Positions 41,678 to 50,884 of a stretch of 64,000 bases of DNA are shown piece by piece. Each line of letters opens with the position of its first letter. Position 1 is the first letter of the stretch. The DNA is from Flavobacterium sp. KJJ. Its GTDB lineage: Bacteria; Bacteroidota; Bacteroidia; Flavobacteriales; Flavobacteriaceae. A model generated the notes under the pieces. The model did no database searches and was not told the origin of the DNA. It was given only the letters and a program-made list of their open reading frames with translations. The stretch is from positions 744,001 through 808,000 of the forward strand of contig NZ_JARP01000002.1 in assembly GCF_000708595.2 (NCBI RefSeq), read 5' to 3'. The position numbers were made by a program, and so were the translations under genes.

Positions 41678-41714
41678 AAAAAGCTCGTTTATTTTTTTAA
41701 ACGAGCTTTTTTCT
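41678..41714. terminator. Bidirectional intrinsic terminator
   Basis: AAAAAGCTCGTTT (41678-41690) pairs with AAACGAGCTTTTT (41699-41711). It lies between the decarboxylase gene and the convergent gldA gene. Confidence 0.92.
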
Positions 41715-41738
41715 ATAAAAGTAAGGCTGAGATTAAAC

Positions 41739-42635
41739 TTATTTAGTAATTTCTCTAAAAACAGCTTCCAGGTTTTTATTTTTTTGATTCAATTGCAGTG
41801 TTTTCAAACCATTTTCGTTGGCAAAGTCAAAAATAGCCGGGCGCATATCTTTTTCTGCAACAAAAGTCAGCTCCCAGGTCATATCGTGAATATTTCGGTA
41901 TGCAGTAATGTTTTCAAGCTTAGCTAAAAGCTGTTCTTCAATTTGATAATCAAATTCAACTTCTATAACCTGTTCTTTGTTTTCAGAAACTAGATGATCT
42001 AATTTTTTATCAGCAACGATTTGTCCTTTGTCAATAATAATGACACGATCGCAAATCGCTTCTACTTCCTGCATAATGTGCGTTGAAAGAAAAACCGTTT
42101 TATCCTTGCCAACATTCTTGATTACATTTCTGATTTCCATTAACTGATTCGGATCCAGACCAGTAGTTGGTTCATCTAAAATCAAAACATCTGGATTGTG
42201 CAGTAACGCATTTGCAAGTCCAACACGCTGGCGGTAACCTTTAGATAATTGTCCTATTTTTTTATGACTTTCAGATGACAGTCCTGTCAGTTGTATTACT
42301 TCTTCAATTCTTGATTTTTCAACCTTGTAAACATCGGCATTAAAAGCCAAATACTCACGAACATACAAATCCAAATACAGCGGATTATGCTCTGGCAAAT
42401 AACCAATAGATCGCTGTACCGCTTTTGCATCCGTCATGACATCATGACCATTTACTAGGGCTGCGCCACCATCCGCCAATAAATACGTAGTCAATATTTT
42501 CATCAAGGTCGATTTTCCTGCTCCATTTGGACCAAGAAATCCAACAATTTCTCCTTTTTGAATAGAGAATGAAATTTCGTTCAGCGCTTTTTGAGTTCCG
42601 TAACTTTTTGATATGTTGTTTACTTCTATCGACAT
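41739..42635 (-). CDS. gldA: Gliding-motility ABC transporter ATPase GldA
   Basis: The 298-residue ATPase has Walker A GPNGAGKST (near residue 35), the signature LSKGYRQRVGLA (near 134), Walker B VLILDEPTTGLDP and the His switch STHIMQEVEAICD. The overall sequence, including GYLPEHNPLYLDLYVREYL, is that of GldA, required with GldF and GldG for flavobacterial gliding. gldF and gldG are not in the window. A consensus promoter element lies 17 bases upstream (TACTTTTG on the minus strand, complement of 42652-42659). Confidence 0.93.
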   Translation of the reverse strand: MSIEVNNISKSYGTQKALNEISFSIQKGEIVGFLGPNGAGKSTLMKILTTYLLADGGAALVNGHDVMTDAKAVQRSIGYLPEHNPLYLDLYVREYLAFNADVYKVEKSRIEEVIQLTGLSSESHKKIGQLSKGYRQRVGLANALLHNPDVLILDEPTTGLDPNQLMEIRNVIKNVGKDKTVFLSTHIMQEVEAICDRVIIIDKGQIVADKKLDHLVSENKEQVIEVEFDYQIEEQLLAKLENITAYRNIHDMTWELTFVAEKDMRPAIFDFANENGLKTLQLNQKNKNLEAVFREITK

Positions 42636-42651
42636 GACTTTTTATTTACTG

Positions 42652-42659
42652 CAAAAGTA
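42652..42659 (-). promoter_or_regulatory. -7 element of the gldA promoter
   Basis: TACTTTTG on the minus strand, exact match to TAnnTTTG, with no clear TTTG in the -33 position. Confidence 0.55.
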
Positions 42660-42780
42660 AACAGAAATAGTTTTGATTTGTACATTTTGCCTTTTAAAGA
42701 ATTTGTTAAAAAGATTTATTACATAAAAATTATGGCATCTTTATTGTTAAAGCTGTATTAAATTTTAACAAATATCACTT

Positions 42781-43374
42781 ATGAAAAAAATGTTACTTGT
42801 TCTTGCATTAGCCATGGTTAGCTTTGCAAATGCTCAAAAAAAAGGTTCAATTTTAGTTATGGGAAGTATTAATTACCAATCTCAAAACACCTCAAATTCT
42901 GGTTCAGAATACAAAACTTCTTATTTTGGTTTTACACCTAAAGTTGGATATCAATTTCACCAAGATTGGACTGCAGGTATCGAAGCAGGAGTAGGGACTT
43001 CAAAACAAGATAATGGCAATAACAGCGAATACAAATCAAATAACTTTTCTTTAGGAGGATTTTTGCGTTATGCTAAACCATTAAATCAAACTTTTTCTGC
43101 ATATGCTGATTTAGGAGTTGGTTACCAAAGTAATAAAATTACAAATACTACAGGACCAATCGACACAATAAACGAAGGAGATGGTTTTTATATTGGAATT
43201 ACACCAGCAATCTTAGTTAATGTTGGTAAAGGTTTTGGTTTAAACTTTAACGTTGGAGGTTTAGGATACAACACTTTAAATTATGATGGAAACAACGGAA
43301 ACGGAGATAATGTAAAAACATTCAATTTCTCTTTCGGACAACAATTTTCTGTTGGAATTTCAAAGAATTTCTAA
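42781..43374 (+). CDS. Outer-membrane beta-barrel protein (OmpA/OmpX-like)
   Basis: The 197-residue protein has a signal peptide (MKKMLLVLALAMVSFANA) and eight or so amphipathic strands, such as FGFTPKVGYQFHQDWTAGIE and FSLGGFLRYAKPL, ending in an aromatic terminal residue (VGISKNF), the recognition signal for barrel insertion. It is a small porin-like or structural barrel, similar to many in the Flavobacteriaceae. Transcribed alone with a terminator after it. Confidence 0.9.
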   Translation: MKKMLLVLALAMVSFANAQKKGSILVMGSINYQSQNTSNSGSEYKTSYFGFTPKVGYQFHQDWTAGIEAGVGTSKQDNGNNSEYKSNNFSLGGFLRYAKPLNQTFSAYADLGVGYQSNKITNTTGPIDTINEGDGFYIGITPAILVNVGKGFGLNFNVGGLGYNTLNYDGNNGNGDNVKTFNFSFGQQFSVGISKNF

Positions 43375-43397
43375 TTTAGAATATATTTCAATTTCTT

Positions 43398-43426
43398 AAA
43401 AGCACTCCAATTGGAGTGCTTTTTTT
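43398..43426 (+). terminator. Intrinsic terminator
   Basis: AAAAGCACTCCAA (43398-43410) and TTGGAGTGCTTTT (43411-43423), a perfect palindrome followed by more T. Confidence 0.92.
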
Positions 43427-43546
43427 GTTTAAGAGTATCTTTAAGAATAAATGCCAGCAGAAGTAAAGTCGAAACAAATCATAACTACAAGATTTTCGAC
43501 TTCACCCGCTGACATAAAAAACAAAAATATATCTAAACAAAAAATA

Positions 43547-45868
43547 TTAACTAACTGGGTTTTCAACTGTTGCTCTCATTTCCTGAGCCGCCACAACCAT
43601 TTCGATTAAAGCTTTTTTGGTTTCGTCCCAATGGCGTGTTTTTAAACCACAATCAGGATTTACCCAAAGCTGATCTAAAGGAATTACGGCTGAAGCTTTC
43701 TCTAGTAATTTCACCATTTCTGTACTCGAAGGCACACGCGGAGAGTGAATATCGTAAACTCCAGGTCCAATTTCGTTTGGATATTTAAAGTTGGCAAAAG
43801 CATCTAAAAGTTCCATTTGCGAACGCGAACATTCGATTGTGATAACATCGGCATCCATATCGGCAATGTTTTGAATGATGTCGTTGAACTCGCTGTAGCA
43901 CATGTGCGTGTGAATCTGAGTATCGTCGTTAACTCCAGATGCAGAAATTCTAAACGCTTTTACGGCCCAGTCTAAGTAGTTTGCCCATTCTTCTTTTCTT
44001 AACGGCAAACCTTCGCGAATGGCTGGCTCATCAATTTGAATGATTTTAATTCCGGCTTTTTCTAAGTCTACAACTTCATCACGAATGGCCAAAGCAATTT
44101 GCGTACAAGTTTCAGAACGTGGCTGATCGTTACGAACAAACGACCATTGTAAAATTGTTACAGGTCCTGTAAGCATTCCTTTTACCCATTTTGGAGTTAA
44201 AGATTGCGCATATTTTGACCATTTTACCGTCATTGGGTTTGGTCTGGAAACGTCGCCGTAAATAACCGGAGGTTTCACGCAACGACTTCCGTAGCTTTGA
44301 ACCCAGCCATTTTTGGTAAACGTAAATCCGTCCAATTGTTCTCCGAAATATTCCACCATATCGTTACGCTCGAATTCTCCGTGAACCAAAACATCGATTC
44401 CGGTTTCTTCCTGAAAACGAATGGTAGCTTCGGTTTCTTTTTCGATTAAATCATTGTATTGTTCCGTTGTTAATTCTCCTTTTTTAAATTTCGCTCTCCA
44501 GCTTCTCACTTCAGCTGTCTGCGGAAAAGATCCAATTGTGGTTGTTGGGAATAAAGGTAAATTCAAAGCTTCGATTTGGTTTTTTCTTCTTGTTGCAAAA
44601 GTGCTTTTACGTTGGTCATCAGAAGTTGTAATTCCCGCAACACGCGCTTTAACTTCATTATTGTGAATTAATTTTGAAGTTTTACGGTTTTCATTTGCAA
44701 TTACATTTCGCTCATAATCAACCGAATTTTTAACATCTACTTCGTTTGATGCAAATTGTTTTAAAAGTACAATTTCGTTGATTTTTTGCTTCGCGAAAGC
44801 TAACCATTGTTTGATTTCGGGAGTTAAAGTTTGATCGTTTGTTTCTAAATCCAAATCGCACGGACTGTGAATTAAAGAACAAGACGGAGCAACCAGAATT
44901 CTGTTTTCGCCTAAAGCATCGGTCGCTTTTTTAATTAATTCTAATGATTTTTTGAAATCGTTTTTCCAGATATTTCTTCCATCAACAACTCCCAAAGAAA
45001 GATTCACGTTTGAAGCCAATTTCCCAGATTCTAAAATATCATCTAATTGAAGCGGGCAGCGAACTAAATCTAAATGAAAAGTATCAACCGGAAGAGCTAA
45101 AGCTGTTTCCAGATTTTCGCCGAAGCAGTCAAAATAATTCGCTAAAATGATTTTAATATTCGGGAAACGTTTGTTGATTTCGTTGTACACTTTCGTGAAA
45201 GTATTTCTTTCTTTATCCGTTAAATTTAAAGCTAAGAAAGGCTCGTCAAGCTGAATGTACTCGGCGTTTTCTGCTTGTAGTTTTTCGAAAATTTCGAAAT
45301 ATACAGGAAGTAAAGCATCAATAAGATCAATTCGGTGAAAACCTTCTTCTTTTTCTTTTCCTAAAAGCAAATATGAAATAGGTCCAATTAAAACGGGTTT
45401 TGTCGCAATTCCTAAGTCTATCGCTTCTTTAAATTCATTGATTATTTTTTCTGAAAACAATTCAAACTTTTGGTTTTTTGTAAATTCAGGAACAATGTAA
45501 TGATAGTTGGTATCGAACCATTTTGTCATTTCCATTGCTACAACATCTTGTGCGCCTTTTTGCGCGCCTCTTGCCATGGCAAAATACAAGTCAAGTGATG
45601 AATTTGTTTTGGCCAGTTCGTGATATCTTGCAGGAATTGCGCCAACTGTCAAAGTCAAATCCAAAACCTGATCGTAAAAAGAAAAATCGTTAGACGGAAT
45701 TAAATCTACTCCGGCTTCTGATTGTAAATGCCAGTTTCTAATTCGAATTTCTTTTCCCGCATCAATAAGTTCCTCTGCAGAAATTTTTCCAGCCCAGTAT
45801 AATTCATTGGCTTTTTTTAACTCTCTGTTGCTCCCGATTCTTGGATAACCTAAATTATTTGTTTTCAT
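43547..45868 (-). CDS. metE: Cobalamin-independent methionine synthase
   Basis: The 773-residue enzyme moves a methyl group from methyltetrahydrofolate triglutamate to homocysteine. The C-terminal catalytic half has the zinc ligands in HTHMCYSEF (His and Cys, near residue 662), ECSRS (Glu, near 687) and NPDCGLKTR (Cys, near 745), and FPTTTIGSFPQT (near 452) begins the second barrel. The N-terminal half starts with NNLGYPRIGSNRELKKA. The cell thus has both B12-dependent (split MetH) and B12-independent enzymes. No SAM-I aptamer or Met/Cys leader is visible upstream; the divergent Lrp-type gene is the likely regulator. Confidence 0.97.
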   Translation of the reverse strand: MKTNNLGYPRIGSNRELKKANELYWAGKISAEELIDAGKEIRIRNWHLQSEAGVDLIPSNDFSFYDQVLDLTLTVGAIPARYHELAKTNSSLDLYFAMARGAQKGAQDVVAMEMTKWFDTNYHYIVPEFTKNQKFELFSEKIINEFKEAIDLGIATKPVLIGPISYLLLGKEKEEGFHRIDLIDALLPVYFEIFEKLQAENAEYIQLDEPFLALNLTDKERNTFTKVYNEINKRFPNIKIILANYFDCFGENLETALALPVDTFHLDLVRCPLQLDDILESGKLASNVNLSLGVVDGRNIWKNDFKKSLELIKKATDALGENRILVAPSCSLIHSPCDLDLETNDQTLTPEIKQWLAFAKQKINEIVLLKQFASNEVDVKNSVDYERNVIANENRKTSKLIHNNEVKARVAGITTSDDQRKSTFATRRKNQIEALNLPLFPTTTIGSFPQTAEVRSWRAKFKKGELTTEQYNDLIEKETEATIRFQEETGIDVLVHGEFERNDMVEYFGEQLDGFTFTKNGWVQSYGSRCVKPPVIYGDVSRPNPMTVKWSKYAQSLTPKWVKGMLTGPVTILQWSFVRNDQPRSETCTQIALAIRDEVVDLEKAGIKIIQIDEPAIREGLPLRKEEWANYLDWAVKAFRISASGVNDDTQIHTHMCYSEFNDIIQNIADMDADVITIECSRSQMELLDAFANFKYPNEIGPGVYDIHSPRVPSSTEMVKLLEKASAVIPLDQLWVNPDCGLKTRHWDETKKALIEMVVAAQEMRATVENPVS

Positions 45869-46025
45869 TTTGATTTCAGTATTTTTTACTGAACAAATTT
45901 ATTGTATTAGATTTTATAACTTATATTTGAGGTTTATTTCAGTGAAATCTATTTTTAAAATCTATTTTTAAAGATTTAATTACTGTAAATTACTTTTAAA
46001 AGAACCTTTAGCCGTAAAAAAAACT

Positions 46026-46487
46026 ATGGAAAACCTTGATAAAACCGATTTGCTTATCCTGAAACACCTTCAGGAAAACTCAAATATCAACACAAAAGAC
46101 CTTGCGAGTAAATTATTCCTTACAGTAACGCCTGTTTATGAACGTATAAAAAGATTAGAAAGAGACGGATTTATAACAAAATATGTTGCGTTGCTCGACA
46201 GAAAAAAAATGAATCGTGGTATGACCGTTTTTTGCAATGTCCGCTTAAAGGAACATGCCAAAAATGTGGGAAGTAATTTTGTAAAAGATATTGTGGCACT
46301 TCCAGAAATTATAGAATGTTATAACATTGCCGGCGATTACGATTTTATGCTTAAAATTCTGGTGCAGGATATGGCTAGTTATCAGGATTTTGTGATGAAT
46401 AAATTATCTACCATTGAAAACATCGGAAACACGAATAGTATTTTTGTAATGGGAGAAATTAAACATAGTACTGCTTTAGAGTTTTAA
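46026..46487 (+). CDS. Lrp/AsnC family transcriptional regulator
   Basis: The 153-residue protein has the N-terminal helix-turn-helix (DKTDLLILKHLQENSNINTK, then LASKLFLTVTPVYERIKRL) and the C-terminal RAM ligand-binding domain (VKDIVALPEIIECYNIAGDY, DFMLKILVQDM). It is divergent from metE with 157 bases between the start codons, so it probably controls metE, and perhaps itself, in response to an amino acid such as methionine. The ligand is inference from context. Confidence 0.93.
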   Translation: MENLDKTDLLILKHLQENSNINTKDLASKLFLTVTPVYERIKRLERDGFITKYVALLDRKKMNRGMTVFCNVRLKEHAKNVGSNFVKDIVALPEIIECYNIAGDYDFMLKILVQDMASYQDFVMNKLSTIENIGNTNSIFVMGEIKHSTALEF

Positions 46488-46514
46488 TGACTTTAAAAAT
46501 CTTAAAATAAAACG

Positions 46515-46522
46515 TATTTTTG
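46515..46522 (+). promoter_or_regulatory. -7 promoter element of dgt
   Basis: TATTTTTG matches TAnnTTTG and lies 65 bases before the dgt start. Confidence 0.5.
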
Positions 46523-46550
46523 ACCTTTTAGATCATCAATCTAAAATCAA

Positions 46551-46566
46551 TCCCGAAGCTTCGGGA
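46551..46566. repeat. TCCCGAAGCTTCGGGA palindrome
   Basis: Perfect 16-base palindrome in the leader of dgt, same family as 34077-34092 and the centre of 37934-37975. Confidence 0.8.
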
Positions 46567-46586
46567 CTAAATTCTAAAATTAAAAA

Positions 46587-47933
46587 ATGAACTGGGAACA
46601 ACTTTTATCTCTAAAAAAGCAAGGCGACACAGGCAAAAGATTACGTATTGAACAAGATGATACACGATTGGGTTTTGAGGTCGATTATGACCGAATTATC
46701 TTCTCGGCTGCATTTCGATCTTTGCAGGATAAAACACAGGTAATCCCACTTTCTAAAACAGATTTCGTTCATACGCGTTTGACACACAGTTTAGAAGTTT
46801 CGGTTGTGGGAAGATCGTTAGGACGTTTGGTTGGAAAAAAAATCATCGAAAAATATCCTTATTTAAAAGAAGTTCACGGCTATCATATGAATGATTTCGG
46901 AGCAATTGTAGCAGCAGCGTCATTGGCACACGATATCGGAAATCCACCTTTTGGACATTCGGGTGAAAAAGCTATTGGTGAATATTTTTCAATCGGAAAC
47001 GGGTTAAAATACAAAGATAAACTTACCGCAAAACAATGGCAGGATTTAATTGATTTTGAAGGAAATGCCAATGGTTTTTCGGTTCTAACGGCGAGTCGTC
47101 CGGGAATTGAAGGCGGGCTTAGAATTTCATACGCCACTTTGGGTGCTTTTATGAAATATCCTAAAGAAAGTCTTCCGAAAAAACCAACGAGCAATATTGC
47201 CGATAAAAAATACGGTTTCTTCCAGACTGATAAATTGTTTTTTGAAGAAGTAGCTCAGGATATGGGAATGATTGCCAACAAAGAAGATGGCGATATTGGT
47301 TTTGAAAGACATCCGTTGGCGTATTTAGTAGAAGCTGCAGATGACATTTGCTACACTATTATAGATTTTGAAGACGGAATAAATCTTGGTTTGGTTTCTG
47401 AAGATTATGCTTTAGAATATTTAATTAAACTGGTAAAAGATAACATTGGAGTTGCCAAATATAAATTGTTGGAAACCAAAGAAGACCGAATCAGTTATTT
47501 GCGTGCTTTGGCAATTGGCGCTTTAATTAGCGATGCTGTTGATGTTTTTATTGAAAATGAAGAAGCAATCTTGGCGGGTAATTTTCCGTATGCTTTAACC
47601 GATAAAAGCAAATACAAAGCGCAGATGAATGATATTATTCAATTAAGCGTTGAAAAAATCTACCAAAGCCGTGAAGTCATCGAGAAAGAAATTGTAGGTT
47701 ATCAAATCATTCAGACTTTGCTGGATAAATTTATTACAGCATTCAATAATAAATACGAAGGAACTGCATCAAACTACGATAAACTAATCTTGAAAATGCT
47801 GCCAGTAAAGCATCATCTCGACAAAGGCAATTTATACGAGCGTCTGCTTCATATCTGCCATTATGTTTCGCTTTTGACAGATGGGAATGCATTAGAATTA
47901 TATGAAATGATTCAAGGGCATAAAAAGAACTAA
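46587..47933 (+). CDS. dgt: Deoxyguanosinetriphosphate triphosphohydrolase-like protein
   Basis: The 448-residue HD-domain protein has FSAAFRSLQDKTQVIP (near residue 36), THSLEVSVVGRSLGR with the first His (near 65), SLAHDIGNPPFGHSGE with the HD pair (near 111) and the late Asp in LVEAADDICYTIID (near 248): the metal-binding set of dNTP triphosphohydrolases. These cleave dGTP or other dNTPs to the nucleoside and triphosphate and help balance dNTP pools. Single gene with promoter and terminator. Confidence 0.94.
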   Translation: MNWEQLLSLKKQGDTGKRLRIEQDDTRLGFEVDYDRIIFSAAFRSLQDKTQVIPLSKTDFVHTRLTHSLEVSVVGRSLGRLVGKKIIEKYPYLKEVHGYHMNDFGAIVAAASLAHDIGNPPFGHSGEKAIGEYFSIGNGLKYKDKLTAKQWQDLIDFEGNANGFSVLTASRPGIEGGLRISYATLGAFMKYPKESLPKKPTSNIADKKYGFFQTDKLFFEEVAQDMGMIANKEDGDIGFERHPLAYLVEAADDICYTIIDFEDGINLGLVSEDYALEYLIKLVKDNIGVAKYKLLETKEDRISYLRALAIGALISDAVDVFIENEEAILAGNFPYALTDKSKYKAQMNDIIQLSVEKIYQSREVIEKEIVGYQIIQTLLDKFITAFNNKYEGTASNYDKLILKMLPVKHHLDKGNLYERLLHICHYVSLLTDGNALELYEMIQGHKKN

Positions 47934-47950
47934 AATTAATATACCATAAA

Positions 47951-47990
47951 AAAGAACCCCATAAAGCGTAAGTTTTATGGGGTTCTTTGT
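47951..47990. terminator. Bidirectional intrinsic terminator
   Basis: AAAGAACCCCATAAA (47951-47965) pairs with TTTATGGGGTTCTTT (47974-47988) around an 8-base loop. Shared by dgt and the convergent DUF3078 gene. Confidence 0.92.
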
Positions 47991-48000
47991 ATAAGATTTA

Positions 48001-49002
48001 TTATTTAAAAGCGTAAACTAAGCCAACACCTAAAACCTGACGGAGTTGTGCTCTTGGTCCGTCGTTAACCTGACTTGTTGTTCCCGTTGTAGGATCAACG
48101 ACATCTTTTTTAGTTTTAATGTCGTCATCATAAACTAAATGCACGCCAATATTTGCTTTAACATAAGCATTAACAACAAGATCTAAACGCGTATCATAAT
48201 CCACATCGACATTTCCAAATTTGTTCAAATAATCGGTATATAAACTTAGGCGGTTTTCGTAGAAAATGTTTTTGTAAATCTCGCTTTTCATGTATCCTGT
48301 AAACAAAATACCAAACTCAGCTTTTACTTTTTGTCCTTCTTCCACTAAAATTTGTGCAGTAGGATCAAGAGGATCTGTTATATAAACTGCTTTTTTAACA
48401 CCAAAAGAACCTTGATTAGCAAGATATTGATCTAATACCAAAGTTGTCTTTAAAGTAATCGGAGAGAAGTAAAAAGTTCTGTTTTTCTTTTTGTCTGAGT
48501 TCTCAGCTCCAGCTCCTAAAAAGATGTAAGCTGGTGCAAAAGGTTTAGAGATCGCAATGTCTCGGTTAGGATAGTTGTAACCGTTTGTAAATTGCGTATT
48601 GAAATTAAACTTAGCAGAATAATACCAGTTTGATAAAGAATCTTTTCTGAAACCATAAGTAGAGTTCATCAAAATTGCGTCATCTGTTTTTCTAAGTTCT
48701 GTTCCGTCTTGTTTATTTAAACCATATTTTACAATAAGTTCGTTCACCCATTTATGATTTCCTTTAACGAAAGTTCTTCCAAATTCACCTTTAAACAACC
48801 CAGAAATAGAACTTGTTCCCCCGGCACTCCAATTCACAAAAGCGATTTCCGAAATGTCAAAACCTAATTGATTTTTTTTAGTCCAATTGGAAGGTAGTTT
48901 TGGTAGTTGATTTGGATCTAAAGTCGTTTGTATAAGTTGGGCAAAGTTTTTTGAAGTACTTAAAAGCAACAGAAGTAAAAGGGTAGAACGCAATAATTTC
49001 AT
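48001..49002 (-). CDS. DUF3078 outer-membrane protein
   Basis: The 333-residue protein has a signal peptide (MKLLRSTLLLLLLLSTSKNF, cut before AQL) and strands of an outer-membrane barrel; GFDISEIAFVNWSAGGTSSI and the FVKGNHKWVNELIVKYGLNK segment are the signature of DUF3078. The last residues (LGVGLVYAFK) look like a terminal strand. Function unknown. It lies 42 bases after dxs and may be co-transcribed with it. Confidence 0.9.
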   Translation of the reverse strand: MKLLRSTLLLLLLLSTSKNFAQLIQTTLDPNQLPKLPSNWTKKNQLGFDISEIAFVNWSAGGTSSISGLFKGEFGRTFVKGNHKWVNELIVKYGLNKQDGTELRKTDDAILMNSTYGFRKDSLSNWYYSAKFNFNTQFTNGYNYPNRDIAISKPFAPAYIFLGAGAENSDKKKNRTFYFSPITLKTTLVLDQYLANQGSFGVKKAVYITDPLDPTAQILVEEGQKVKAEFGILFTGYMKSEIYKNIFYENRLSLYTDYLNKFGNVDVDYDTRLDLVVNAYVKANIGVHLVYDDDIKTKKDVVDPTTGTTSQVNDGPRAQLRQVLGVGLVYAFK

Positions 49003-49044
49003 TAGGTTGATTTTATTTTTTTTTGGTGCTGCAAAATAATTATT

Positions 49045-50826
49045 TTAGACCGTTTGAAAAAGATTTATTAAACTTTTAACGTCAATTTTACACAATTGTT
49101 GCAGTTGCGCTACCGTTCCGTGCTCAATAAATTCGTCTGGAACACCCAAAATTTGAATATTATTCTTGAAATTATTTGTTGCTGCAAACTCTAAAACAGC
49201 ACTTCCAAAACCTCCAATTTTAGCCCCGTCTTCTATTGTAATTATGTTTTCAAAATCTAAAAAAATCTGTTGTAATAATTTGATATCTAATGGTTTAATG
49301 AATGGGAAATCGTAATGTGCAATGCGTTCAGAATTTGAACATTGGCTTAGTGCTTCGATAACATTATTTCCAATTGTTCCAGTAGATAAAACGGCCATTT
49401 TTGTTCCCTTTTTTAAGCAGTTTGCTTGGCCAAATTTAATTTTCTCATAATGTCCGAAATTTTCTACTTCCCAATTCGGAAGAACCCCTCGGCCGCGTGG
49501 ATATCGGATTGCAATAGGATTATTTAGACCTAATTGAGCTGTATATAAAATGTTTTGAAGCGCAATTTCATTAATAGGCGCATAAATTATCATATTAGGA
49601 ATCGTGCGCAAATAAGCAATATCAAAAACGCCATGATGTGTTGCTCCGTCTTCGCCAACCAAACCGGCTCGATCTAAACAAAAAATCACAGGTAAATTTT
49701 GTAAAGCTACATCATGAATGACTTGATCGTAAGCACGTTGTAAAAAAGTTGAATAAATATTACAATATACAATCATGCCTTGTGTGGCCATTCCGGCAGC
49801 AAGAGTTACAGCGTGCTGTTCTGCAATTCCAACATCAAAAGCACGTTCTGGAATTTCATCCATCATAAACTTTAAAGAGCTTCCTGATGGCATTGCAGGC
49901 GTAATTCCGATGATTTTTTGGTTCTTTTTAGCTAAATCTAAAATGGTCAAGCCAAAAACATCTTGATATTTTGGAGGCAAATTGTCTTCATGTTTTAAGT
50001 GAATTTCTCCAGTCGAAGCGTCAAATTTTCCGGGTGCATGATATTTTACCTGATTTTCTTCAGCTTGCTGCAGGCCTTTTCCTTTTGTGGTTACAATATG
50101 AAGAAATTTTGGACCTTTTATCTTTTTTAACCGATTTAGCTCTTGTATTAAAGTTGGAAGATCATGCCCGTCAATTGGACCCGAATAATCAAAATTCAAA
50201 GATTTGATCATGTTATTTTTCTTCGGATTTTTTCCTTCTTTTACCGCCGTAAGATACTTTTTGAGTGCACCAACGCTCGGATCAATTCCGATAGCATTAT
50301 CATTCAAAATAACCAATAAGTTAGCATCGGTCACTCCGGCGTGATTTAAGCCTTCAAATGCCATTCCGCTTGCAATAGAAGCATCACCAATGACGGCAAT
50401 GTGCTGTTTCTCAAAATCGCCTTTTAAGTTTGACGCAATCGCCATTCCCAACGCAGCAGAAATAGAAGTAGAAGAATGGCCTACGCCAAAAGTGTCATAA
50501 ACACTTTCGCTTCTTTTTGGGAAACCCGAAATACCATGAAGTTGTCTATTAGTGTCGAAATTTTTTCTTCTTTCGGTTAAAATTTTGTGTCCGTAAGCCT
50601 GATGGCCAACATCCCAAACTAATAAATCGTCGGGCGTATTAAACACATAATGCAAAGCAATTGTCAATTCAATGACGCCTAAACTTGCTCCCAAATGGCC
50701 TTCTTTTACAGAAACAACATCAATTATAAATTGGCGTAATTCCTGAGCAACTTCTGGCAGCTGCGCTTCAGAAAGTAAGCGTAAATCGGCGGGATTGTAT
50801 ATGTTTGAAAGTAAATTGCTTTTCAT
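49045..50826 (-). CDS. dxs: 1-deoxy-D-xylulose-5-phosphate synthase
   Basis: The 593-residue thiamine-diphosphate enzyme has VWDVGHQAYGHKILT (near residue 74), the TPP-binding segment GDASIASGMAFEGLNHAG ending in ILNDN (near 145-175), MPSGSSLKFM, FDVGIAEQHAVTLAAGMA (catalytic Glu near 340) and HHGVFDIAYL. It condenses pyruvate and glyceraldehyde 3-phosphate in the first step of the non-mevalonate isoprenoid pathway. Slightly shorter than the E. coli enzyme (620). A TAAATTTG element on the minus strand lies just upstream. Confidence 0.97.
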   Translation of the reverse strand: MKSNLLSNIYNPADLRLLSEAQLPEVAQELRQFIIDVVSVKEGHLGASLGVIELTIALHYVFNTPDDLLVWDVGHQAYGHKILTERRKNFDTNRQLHGISGFPKRSESVYDTFGVGHSSTSISAALGMAIASNLKGDFEKQHIAVIGDASIASGMAFEGLNHAGVTDANLLVILNDNAIGIDPSVGALKKYLTAVKEGKNPKKNNMIKSLNFDYSGPIDGHDLPTLIQELNRLKKIKGPKFLHIVTTKGKGLQQAEENQVKYHAPGKFDASTGEIHLKHEDNLPPKYQDVFGLTILDLAKKNQKIIGITPAMPSGSSLKFMMDEIPERAFDVGIAEQHAVTLAAGMATQGMIVYCNIYSTFLQRAYDQVIHDVALQNLPVIFCLDRAGLVGEDGATHHGVFDIAYLRTIPNMIIYAPINEIALQNILYTAQLGLNNPIAIRYPRGRGVLPNWEVENFGHYEKIKFGQANCLKKGTKMAVLSTGTIGNNVIEALSQCSNSERIAHYDFPFIKPLDIKLLQQIFLDFENIITIEDGAKIGGFGSAVLEFAATNNFKNNIQILGVPDEFIEHGTVAQLQQLCKIDVKSLINLFQTV

Positions 50827-50840
50827 TGTAAGGTAAAAAG

Positions 50841-50848
50841 CAAATTTA
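50841..50848 (-). promoter_or_regulatory. -7 element of the dxs promoter
   Basis: TAAATTTG on the minus strand, exact TAnnTTTG match, 15 bases before the dxs start. Confidence 0.5.
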
Positions 50849-50884
50849 CGGTTTTAAATTTAATTTCTCTAGCCGACTGCTATT

